From: SP197 sp965213815
GTDB taxonomy: Bacteria; Pseudomonadota; Alphaproteobacteria; SP197
Reading direction: 5' to 3'
Assembly: GCA_965213815.1 (NCBI GenBank)
Contig: OZ243917.1
Span: forward strand, 2,294,001 to 2,358,000
DNA length: 64,000 nucleotides
Under the pieces are notes generated by a model, which was not told the DNA's origin, searched no databases, and saw only the letters and a list, made by a program, of their open reading frames with translations. The position numbers and the translations under genes were made by a program. Positions 18,829-25,954 of the stretch are shown one piece after another. The stretch's first letter is position 1. Each line of letters starts with the position of its first letter.

Positions 18829-19328
18829 CCTTTGCGTCGGGCTCCGACAACTCGGGAAACACCTCGTGGTGCGCACCACGCTTGCTGTCGACACCCTGGC
18901 ACGCCGGAGCCTCAAGTCCGGATGCAAGGTCCAGGAGATCCGGAACCGCCCGGTCGTCACCAACAGTCTTGCCATTGTCTCTCGGCGATCTCTTCGACCC
19001 GTAGCCGAGAACCAGGAGCGCCCGATGAACAGCGGGAGGCATGGTCAGTTGATCTGCTTGCCACGATCCAGCTGTCGACGGGAGCAGGTGTTCGAGCCTG
19101 ATCGCCCCTTCTGCGTCCTGCCGAACCTGCCACCGACTTCGCAAGGCCCATCCGGTTCGGTGCCAGCAAACGGTAGCGCAAGGCAGCGAGCGCCACAGGG
19201 CGGTTGCCCGATTTCGATACGGTGCGTCCCATCAGGGCTCCGACACATGGCGGGACACGCGCCAGCCGCCACCCTGCCTTCGGGACCCAGCGCCGGATGG
19301 GCTGGACCCCATTCAGGCAACAAAGAGG
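18829..19328. other. About 500 bases without a recognisable gene
   Basis: Nothing in the six frames looks like a family that I know, and no hairpin with a T-run is evident. Frames here are short or compositionally biased. It separates recG from the convergent DUF2165 gene and begins an accessory zone with several decayed genes. Confidence 0.5.
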
Positions 19329-19823
19329 TCAGGCGTCCGCATCGTCGTCCCTCAAGGACACGAAGACCAGGATCAGGAAGGTCAGCAGGGCGAGGTTGAA
19401 GGCAGTCGTCTTGGCGTTCCACTCCGAGGACTGCCACATCAGGAACCACTCGTTCGCGACGACAAGGAAGAGGCCGAGCCAGATAAAGGCCCCGAGACCG
19501 AGACCGGCCAGCGCCAGTGCCTTGGCTGCGTGGAACAACGGCGCTTCCCGCAGCCGGTTCAGCAGGCGGATGCCACCGACCCAGCAGAGCAGAGCAGCAC
19601 CTGCCTGCAGCACGATAACGGCAACATAGGCGGCGTGGTGAAGTGCTGGCGTGTCGACTGCCCGCCACATCGACGCCTCGCTGCGAAAGGTCGTGTCCAT
19701 GGTCATCACATGGGTGACAAAGTCGAGATTGGCGCCGTAGTCAGCCACGTTGCCGAAAGCGACCAGTGTGAGATAGGCGGCCATGAGCAGCACTGCTCCG
19801 GCCTTGGCAATCCTCGTGACCAT
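19329..19823 (-). CDS. DUF2165 family small membrane protein
   Basis: 164 residues from the ATG at 19823 (MVTRIAKAGAVLLM). Four hydrophobic segments can be seen (about 5-28, 65-90, 100-122, 135-155), with FGNVADYGANLDFVTHVMTMDTTF between the first two and WFLMWQSSEWNAKTTAFN before the last, typical of DUF2165 inner-membrane proteins. The function is unknown in the family. The reading frame is open far upstream of this ATG, but the sequence there is not membrane-like and belongs to other remnants. Confidence 0.88.
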   Translation of the reverse strand: MVTRIAKAGAVLLMAAYLTLVAFGNVADYGANLDFVTHVMTMDTTFRSEASMWRAVDTPALHHAAYVAVIVLQAGAALLCWVGGIRLLNRLREAPLFHAAKALALAGLGLGAFIWLGLFLVVANEWFLMWQSSEWNAKTTAFNLALLTFLILVFVSLRDDDADA

Positions 19824-20008
19824 GACTCCATTTCTCTCCGGTTGTGCCAGGCAAGCCGTTGCCGACCATACAGCGATTCCGGCCTCGAGCCACGGCACTC
19901 CCGGTACGAACCACAATCGTCTGGTGGACGCTTGCGAGGCCTGTGACGTGGCCGACGCTGTCAAGGACCAGCGGCCCGCCAGGACTCGTGCAGCGGCATG
20001 ATGCTGAC

Positions 20009-20250
20009 GCTTTTCCAAGGAACGACGAAGGTCATGCTTCCTGGGGAGAGTTCTCCCATCTCGCTCATCGAGGATGTGCTTCAGTCCGAGTTCGATACTG
20101 TTGATCCGCGAGATGATCGGACCCCGGGTGAGTGCGAACATCACGTCGCCCTCCGAGAGGCTACACTCCTCCCGGTCGACGCCCTCAGGCATGCTGGCAG
20201 CCATGGCGTCAATTCTCGCCCCCAAGTCGAAGTTCTCAGGGTTTCTTGAT
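20009..20250 (-). pseudogene. Possible remnant of a HEPN-like protein
   Basis: The minus strand encodes SEGDVMFALTRGPIISRINSI followed by ELGLKHILDERDGRTLPRKHDLRRSLEK. The pattern of a helix, a lysine-containing 'ELxLKxxL', a short loop and 'tHDLrxLLE' is typical of HEPN-type helical domains. The frame then degenerates (RQHHAAARVLAG) without a sensible end, so I regard it as decayed. It lies between the DUF2165 gene and the DUF6088 remnant. This is a pattern match only; no catalytic RxxxxH is seen. Confidence 0.35.
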
Positions 20251-20342
20251 CGTGATCTGGTCACGTGCAACCGATTTCGGGATTCCGCCGTCCCGTCCGA
20301 AGTTTGCAGCATGTCTCGGACGTCACTTGCTTGGTCAGGAAC

Positions 20343-20369
20343 ACTTGTCATATTTGGGACATGACAAGT
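20343..20369. promoter_or_regulatory. Inverted repeat over the start of the DUF6088 remnant
   Basis: A perfect 9-bp inverted repeat, ACTTGTCAT (20343-20351) and ATGACAAGT (20361-20369), separated by nine bases. The right arm contains the start codon of the gene that follows. Antitoxin genes of this type are usually autorepressed, so it may be the operator. It survives although the gene itself is broken. Confidence 0.5.
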
Positions 20370-20786
20370 CTGGCACAAGAAACCAGCCTTCGCTCCCGGC
20401 TGCTCGCTCGCGCGGCAACCCGTTCGGATGAGGCATCGACACCCGGGGATCCTGCCGACATCGACAAGACCTTGCAGCACCTCACCGCCGCGAGCCAGCT
20501 TCGCCGCTTTGGCCACGGCCTCTGCGACCGGCCACGCAGGAACGATCTGACCGGGCGCCAGGCCGTATCCGACTATCGGGCCATCATCGACGGCAAGACC
20601 GTCGCCTATGAACCTGGCTTCACCACCGCCGTACCGACTCGCACCGAGAATCTGGCCGATCCTCGGCAGAAGCCGATCAGGCTCGGGGGCCGCCGCGTGC
20701 CCGCTTCGATCTGTTCTTCGCGGCCGCCAATCTGTTCGGCCACACCGAAGGCCGCAGTTGACGAACATGGATCTGACGAAAGATGA
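20361..20786 (+). pseudogene. Broken DUF6088 / AbiEi-like antitoxin gene
   Basis: The start is well preserved: MTSLAQETSLRSRLLARAAT, then DIDKTLQHLTAASQLRRFGHGL and YDR-like CDRPRRNDLTGRQAVSDYRAIID. This matches the winged-helix AbiEi-like proteins with the 'GQLRRigRGLYDRPR.n.LTGr..pDYRaviDA' signature. After YRAIID the sequence jumps to GKTVAYEPGFTTAVPTRTENLADP, implying a deletion of about 20 codons. It then loses the family after KPIRLGGRR, implying a frameshift, with the end overlapping the next gene. No nucleotidyltransferase partner remains. Confidence 0.65.
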
Positions 20787-21244
20787 ACAGCACACCAAAA
20801 GCAGCCGCCAGCGTTTCCCAAAGGTTGCTGCAGGCCGGGTCCAGTCTTGGCGTTTCGGACTGGCTTGTCATCGACGAAGACATGAACCAGGCGTTCGCCG
20901 TCGTCACACGTGACCCGGAGCCCATGCAGATCGATGGCCAGCGCTTTGCACACGGATTCCTTACCGTGTCGCTCTTGTCCGACCTGATGACCAGTGCCAT
21001 GCAGATCGACGGCTCCGGAAGCGCAGTACCGGAAGGCTACCTTCTCAACTACGGTTTCAATCGAATGCGTCTGATCGAACCCATCCCGTTAGGGGCACGG
21101 ATTCGGGGGTATTTCCGGACCGCTGAATGTGGCGTCACGAAACGGGGTGCGGTCACCATTATTCCGATCGACGTCGAGATCGAAATTGAAGGCACGGAAC
21201 GCCCCGCCCTGGTTGGAGAATGGCTGACCGCATGGAGAAAGTAG
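20783..21244 (+). CDS. MaoC-like hotdog-fold protein, shortened active-site region
   Basis: 153 residues with the MaoC-like end pattern RFAHGFLTVSLLSDLM and NYGFNRMRLIEPIPLGARIRGYF. In active (R)-hydratases the segment before this reads roughly 'TGDxxPIHxDxxxAxxxxFGxxIAHG'. Here it is TRDPEPMQIDGQRFAHG: the catalytic histidine is Gln and about ten residues are missing. It may therefore be inactive or of altered function. The next gene, 56 bases downstream, is an acyl-CoA ligase, which fits a CoA-ester context. The upstream end overlaps the broken antitoxin gene. Confidence 0.75.
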   Translation: MNSTPKAAASVSQRLLQAGSSLGVSDWLVIDEDMNQAFAVVTRDPEPMQIDGQRFAHGFLTVSLLSDLMTSAMQIDGSGSAVPEGYLLNYGFNRMRLIEPIPLGARIRGYFRTAECGVTKRGAVTIIPIDVEIEIEGTERPALVGEWLTAWRK

Positions 21245-21300
21245 AGGTCGATGACACAACGCATCCGCATTGACGGGGAAATCAAGGTGACAGACGGAAC

Positions 21301-22932
21301 ATGAGTATCGACTGCACCGTTTCTCACCCAGGAGAAGATGAACTGACTGCGGGCATGCCAAAGAGCATCCCGCAGATGCTCCGCGAACAGGTGGACAAGA
21401 CGCCGGATCGGGAAGCCCTGGTGTTTTTCGATCATGGCGTCTCAGTCACCTACGCAGATCTGGATGAAAAAGTGAGGCGTGTAGCCAGCGGGCTCTTGGA
21501 GGCGGGAGTCCGCAAAGGCACCCGCATCGCCATGATGCTTCCCAATGTCATGGAGTTTCCCGTGACCTGGCTCGCCATGGCCTGGGTCGGCGCGGTCTCC
21601 GTTCAGCTCAATCCGAACTTTACGGGCAGAGAGCTCGATTACGTGCTGAACGACTCGGATGCCGACTACCTGATCGTCGACGAAACCTGCCTGGCATCGC
21701 TCGTGGCCATGCGGGCGCGCAGCGAGCGCCTGCCTGACGAGAACATCTTCGTGCGTGTCGGCGGTGCGGCGCACCACCCCTATAACGCCTGGGAGGACCT
21801 GGGGCGGTGCGAGCCGTTGCCGCCCGAACCGCGCGCGGATATCTGCGAGCACGATGTGATGACTATTCTCTATACATCCGGAACAACGGGATTCCCGAAG
21901 GGTTGCATACTCGATCATCGCTACTGGCTGCAGATCGGCACCTGCGGACTCTACTGTATGGGCGGGCACACACCCCGCAACACACTGATTTACGAGCCCA
22001 TGTTCTACATTCAGGGCAACGCTGTTTTCATTGTGTCATTGCTCAGCAATGCAACCGTCTACTACCCGGCGAAACCGAGCATTTCCAGGTTCCTGGAGTG
22101 GATCGATCGCTATTCCATCGACTATTGCGCTTTTCCCGTTCCAGCCGTGCACATCATGGATCAGCGTCCGGCAGAGATGGGACAAAGCCTCAAATGGGTG
22201 CACGCCTGGTACTTCCACGGTGACTGGCTGGAGCGGATCGAGAAACGTTTCGGGGTCGTTGCCCGGGACAGCTACGCCATGACCGAGAATGGCCTGTGTC
22301 TCTACGTCCCGGTCGACCGGCCGGACCTGGTGAGTCGCGGATCGGTGGGGATTCCAGTGCCCTGGCGCGAGATTCGCATTGTCGACAAGGACGGCCATGA
22401 TGTTCCCGACGGAGAAGTTGGAGAGGTCTGGACCGCAGGGCCCGGCCACTTGCACGGCTACTACCGGAAGACCGCTGCGAACCGCGACAGCTTCCGCGGA
22501 CGCTGGTTTCGGACAGGCGATCTCATGCGACGGGACGTGGACGGTGGCTACTATCTGGTTGGCCGCTTGAAGGACATGATCAAGCGCTCCGGTGAGAACA
22601 TCTCCGCTGCAGAGGTCGAGGCTTGCCTGTGCAAGCTGTCAGGTGTCGTCATGGCGGCTGTGGTTGCCGTGCCAGACGCCAAACGTGGCGAGGAAATCAA
22701 AGCCTATGTGCAACTGAAGTCCGGCCTGACCTCCCGACAGATCACGCCGCAGATGATCCTGACCCATTGTGGCGAGCATCTGTCCGCCTTCAAGATTCCC
22801 CGTTACCTCGCGTACGCTCAGTCCTTCCCGATGACGGCCAGCGACGACAAGGTTGCCAAGAATCAGCTTGTGGAGGGTGTCGAGGACCTCACGGTTGGCG
22901 CGTACGATCGGGTTGATGACACGTGGCGTTGA
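21301..22932 (+). CDS. AMP-dependent acyl-CoA ligase (crotonobetaine/carnitine-CoA ligase-like)
   Basis: 543 residues of the ANL superfamily. The phosphate-binding loop is TILYTSGTTGFPKGCIL (about 185), followed by DSYAMTENGLCLYVPVDRP (A5 region), GRWFRTGDLMRRDVDGGYYLVGRLKDMIKRSGENISAAEVE (A7-A8) and a C-terminal TASDDKVAKNQL that provides the late lysine. It activates a carboxylic acid to its CoA ester via an adenylate. The closest feel is to the CaiC-like ligases, but the substrate is not determinable. Alternative start at 21355. Confidence 0.88.
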   Translation: MSIDCTVSHPGEDELTAGMPKSIPQMLREQVDKTPDREALVFFDHGVSVTYADLDEKVRRVASGLLEAGVRKGTRIAMMLPNVMEFPVTWLAMAWVGAVSVQLNPNFTGRELDYVLNDSDADYLIVDETCLASLVAMRARSERLPDENIFVRVGGAAHHPYNAWEDLGRCEPLPPEPRADICEHDVMTILYTSGTTGFPKGCILDHRYWLQIGTCGLYCMGGHTPRNTLIYEPMFYIQGNAVFIVSLLSNATVYYPAKPSISRFLEWIDRYSIDYCAFPVPAVHIMDQRPAEMGQSLKWVHAWYFHGDWLERIEKRFGVVARDSYAMTENGLCLYVPVDRPDLVSRGSVGIPVPWREIRIVDKDGHDVPDGEVGEVWTAGPGHLHGYYRKTAANRDSFRGRWFRTGDLMRRDVDGGYYLVGRLKDMIKRSGENISAAEVEACLCKLSGVVMAAVVAVPDAKRGEEIKAYVQLKSGLTSRQITPQMILTHCGEHLSAFKIPRYLAYAQSFPMTASDDKVAKNQLVEGVEDLTVGAYDRVDDTWR

Positions 22933-23789
22933 CGGAATCGAGGTCAACGGATCGACCGAATCACCATACGGCGCGGCACGGCGAAATGCAGGAGCATTGC
23001 CTGCGAAAACAGACAAGGTGGGTCACGTCAAAGGGGAGCCGCTTTGGGTCAGGTACGGGCCTGGGCACATCACCCTGTCCGGCGTTGCTCTCGCATGGAA
23101 TAGAACGGGGACATGCACGAAGCGGTTGACGCGCGGCCTCGCTGCCGGAGTTCTGGTCAGCGGGTGTTGGTGGGGCCACCAGTCGACGCACCGAAGTCAG
23201 CGTCGCAGCGCAATCTGCTTGAATCAATCTCCTGTTTGCTCGTGCATCACCGGAGGCCGTTGAACAAGTGGATGCGCACTCGGGAGTAAACATCGCCTCC
23301 TTCAGCGCCTTGCCCGGTTTGAACGTCAGCGCTGTCGGCACATTCTCCCCTTCATGGGCTTCGACCGATGCCGACCGGACGCGCTTCGTTCCCGAAAGCT
23401 CCGAAGCCCTCGATTCTTGACATTCCTCGCCCTTGGCAAGGGCCTTGGCGATAACCGCATGCTTCGTCCGCACGACCCCGGCCCCGTCCATTCCGCGGGC
23501 AGTGTTCCCAGGTTTCGGCTTGTTCATTGGCACTTCCTGCGTTCCGGTCGGGATTGGCAATCCGGGTTCTGAAACGAGGCCGCCGTCGCGTTACAGATCA
23601 TCCGGGTTGCGCAAGTGTCGACCGATCGGTGAATCAACCTGCGAGCGCACTTGAGGCGGACTTCGATCCAGAGCCCGCCTCGCGGGTCACCGGCAAAATC
23701 GGCAGCAATCTCATAGGCGGCGAACATTGCGAGTCACAAGGTGTCGCGTGGACCGGCCCCGACGATCGCCGGGCAAGGCAAGATTGACC
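22933..23789. other. About 860 bases with only decayed coding sequence
   Basis: The only part I can interpret is the HU-like remnant on the minus strand at 23270-23527. Either side of it the frames are short and unlike known families. It separates the acyl-CoA ligase from the second VapBC pair. Confidence 0.5.
23270..23527 (-). pseudogene. Decayed HU-like DNA-binding protein
   Basis: The minus strand reads KHAVIAKALAKGEE, then a scrambled stretch, then EGENVPTALTFKPGKALKEAM. HU proteins have 'ALakGeeV.l.GFGtF...' and end with 'TGe.v.ipa...FkpGKaLKeAv', so both ends are recognisable in order and at about the right distance. The GFGtF core and the DNA-binding arm (RNP.TG) are destroyed and an extra 30 unrelated codons precede it. 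I read it as an eroded gene. Confidence 0.45.
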
Positions 23790-24053
23790 ATGAGCGGGGC
23801 GGATGATACGGATTCCATGATGAAGATGACGGTGGAATTCGATGATGGTCTCGTGCGCGCCGCCGAGGCGCGCGCCGCCGAGGCGGGCGAGACACTGACG
23901 GCGTTGATCGAGCGGATTGTGGCCGAATACGTTCGGGATGACGGTCGGTCAAACCGTTCCCGCGGGTTGCTGACCAAGGGGGGGCGGCCGGTGCCCGGGG
24001 TGGATATCGACAGCCGGGCAGCGCTTTACGAGTCGATGGATGCCCGCGATTGA
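23790..24053 (+). CDS. vapB: Antitoxin of the second VapBC pair
   Basis: A small protein (about 87 residues; a start at 23817 would give MMKMTVEFDD directly). The N-terminal strand MTVEFDDGLV and helix AAEARAAEAGETLTALIERIVAEYV have the ribbon-helix-helix form, and the tail GGRPVPGVDIDSRAALYE is the usual toxin-binding end of VapB proteins. It overlaps the PIN toxin by four bases. Confidence 0.8.
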   Translation: MSGADDTDSMMKMTVEFDDGLVRAAEARAAEAGETLTALIERIVAEYVRDDGRSNRSRGLLTKGGRPVPGVDIDSRAALYESMDARD

Positions 24054-24481
24054 TCGCGGTCGACACGAATGTTCTTGTCCACGCGCATCGCGAGGAATCT
24101 CTGAAGCACCGGGCGGCGCTGAAGCGCCTTGAACTGCTTTCGGGAAGCCCCGGCCCATGGGGCGTTCCGGTGTTTTGCATCGGCGAGTTTCTCCGGGTGG
24201 TCACGCATCCCAGGCTGTTCGATCCTCCGCACACGGCGGTCGAAGCGTGCGGTGCGGTGGCGCGACTGCTGTCGTTCGAAAGTGCCCTGGTACTCCGGCC
24301 TGGCCCGGACTATCCGGCACGGCTGATGGACGCCGTTCGCGAGGTTCGCGCCGTCGGCAACCTTGTCTTCGACGCCCAGATCGTGGCGTTGTGCCGGGAC
24401 TGCGGCGTGACCGCCCTGTTGACCGAAGACCGCGATTTTGATCGGTTCGAGGATTTCCGGGTCGAGCGACTGGCGCTCTGA
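24050..24481 (+). CDS. vapC: PIN-domain ribonuclease toxin of the second VapBC pair
   Basis: 143 residues with the four PIN acidic positions: AVDTNVLVHAHR (Asp), FCIGEFLRVV (Glu), NLVFDAQIVALC (Asp) and LTEDRDFDRF (Asp). It starts with TTG, and the start overlaps the antitoxin stop as TTGA. The weak start and coupling should keep toxin below antitoxin. It is a close relative in motif structure to the toxin at 390-818, although the two lie about 24 kb apart on opposite strands. Confidence 0.92.
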   Translation: MIAVDTNVLVHAHREESLKHRAALKRLELLSGSPGPWGVPVFCIGEFLRVVTHPRLFDPPHTAVEACGAVARLLSFESALVLRPGPDYPARLMDAVREVRAVGNLVFDAQIVALCRDCGVTALLTEDRDFDRFEDFRVERLAL

Positions 24482-24584
24482 AGGGTGAGGCGACACCTGT
24501 CGCATCTCTCGTTCCATGCGTCAGCTCGGCCATCCTTGTAACGCGAACAACCAGTTACTTCCTGTATACCACGTTGCAAGGACG

Positions 24585-25253
24585 TCAGCGGGTGTTGGCA
24601 GGGACCATCTCGGGTGTCACGACACCCCCGGAAATCACCAGCTTGATGCCCTGTTCGACAGTCATGTCGAGGAAGATCACGTCTTTCTTGGGCAGAAACA
24701 GGAGGTAGCCCGACGTCGGATTGGGCGTTGTCGGCAGGAAGACATTGACCACGTCGTCGCCAATGGCGTCCCGCACCTCCCCTTTCGCGGATCCGGTGGC
24801 AAAGCCGACCGCCCAGCATCCCGGCCGGGGCCACGAAATCAGCACGACATCACGAAAGGCCCTGGAGTCCTGCGAAAAGACGGTTTCGAAGATCTGCTTG
24901 AAAACCGAATAGACCGACCGAACCACCGGCATGCGTTCGAGAAGCCGTTCTCCCAGGCTGACCACGGTGCGGCCGATCAGCCCGGTGGCCAACCAGCCGA
25001 TCAGCGTGATGGCGACCACGAAGATGACCACCCCGATGCCCGGCACGGCAAAGGGAAGGTAGGTCTCCGGATTCCATGTTTCGCCCAGCAGCGGAAGCAC
25101 GTTCTCGTCGATGAATCCGACGATGAACGTGACGAGATAGACTGTCAGGGCCAACGGCGCCACGACGATGATGCCGGTGATGAAGTAGGCCCGCGGACGC
25201 GCCCATATCCTGCGCCGGGGAAGATCATGTGGATCGGGTTGCGCGTTGGTCAT
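24585..25253 (-). CDS. DUF502 family membrane protein
   Basis: About 222 residues from the ATG at 25253. Two long hydrophobic segments (YFITGIIVVAPLALTVYLV near 22-45 and FAVPGIGVVIFVVAITLIGW near 65-88) are followed by a soluble C-terminal domain containing SVYSVFKQIFETVFSQD and VFLPTTPNPTSGYLLFLPKKDV, the conserved DUF502 core. The function is unknown. It is the last gene of a long minus-strand run and lies downstream of pdeM. Confidence 0.9.
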   Translation of the reverse strand: MTNAQPDPHDLPRRRIWARPRAYFITGIIVVAPLALTVYLVTFIVGFIDENVLPLLGETWNPETYLPFAVPGIGVVIFVVAITLIGWLATGLIGRTVVSLGERLLERMPVVRSVYSVFKQIFETVFSQDSRAFRDVVLISWPRPGCWAVGFATGSAKGEVRDAIGDDVVNVFLPTTPNPTSGYLLFLPKKDVIFLDMTVEQGIKLVISGGVVTPEMVPANTR

Positions 25254-25273
25254 GTGCCGCGTCTCCTCACCGG

Positions 25274-25954
25274 TCACGGTTCAATCCACGCGGGCCGGAC
25301 CAGTCGGTCACCGGGAATGCGCCGCGTCTGCCTGCCCCCGACAAGCCACACATCGAAACCCGACGGGAACAGTCCGTAAAAGGCCCTTTCGTGAACATCA
25401 AGCCCGCCCGCATAGGCGCCAAAGGCCGGCAGGATGACCCGCCTGCCGTCGCTGGCGAAGCAACGGCGTCGAATTCTCGTCCCCTTCGGAGCAATGGCCG
25501 CCGAAGGATGGAGGTGACCCGAGACCTCGCCCGCCACCATAGCGCATGATGGTTCGTGGCGGAATGTCAGTCTGCCCGTGGTGAATGTCTCCATGGCGCT
25601 TCCGGAGAGCATGGAGGGCGGTTCCGGGTCGTGATTGCCGGCAATCCAGATCCACTCGCGCGTCCGCGCCAGATCCTCAAGCGCCGCGAGAGAGGCCCGG
25701 TCCAGCCCACGGACAGAACCGCGGTCATGAAAGCTGTCGCCAAGACAGACGACACATTCGGGATCAAGGCGGGTGACGGCCTCCGCCAGACGCCGGATTG
25801 TGGCCTTCGTATCATGGGGTGGCAACAGGGAGCCGTGACGGGCGAAGGACGCGCCCTTTCCGAGGTGGAGATCGGCGACCGCAAGCAGGCGTGCTTCCAC
25901 CCAGTGGAGAGCTCCGGTTCGATCCGGCTGAAGCAGCGTCCCGTTGACGATCAC
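25274..25954 (-). CDS. pdeM: Ligase-associated DNA repair phosphoesterase PdeM
   Basis: 226-residue calcineurin-like phosphoesterase with the four metal motifs in order: VADLHLGKG (about 27), LGDSFHDRG (about 71), WIAGNHDPEP (about 103) and SGHLHPSAAI (about 146). The ending HERAFYGLFPSGFDVWLVGGRQTRRIPGDRL is characteristic of PdeM, which occurs beside the Lhr-type helicase in bacterial repair clusters. It overlaps the helicase gene by four bases. Confidence 0.92.
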   Translation of the reverse strand: MIVNGTLLQPDRTGALHWVEARLLAVADLHLGKGASFARHGSLLPPHDTKATIRRLAEAVTRLDPECVVCLGDSFHDRGSVRGLDRASLAALEDLARTREWIWIAGNHDPEPPSMLSGSAMETFTTGRLTFRHEPSCAMVAGEVSGHLHPSAAIAPKGTRIRRRCFASDGRRVILPAFGAYAGGLDVHERAFYGLFPSGFDVWLVGGRQTRRIPGDRLVRPAWIEP

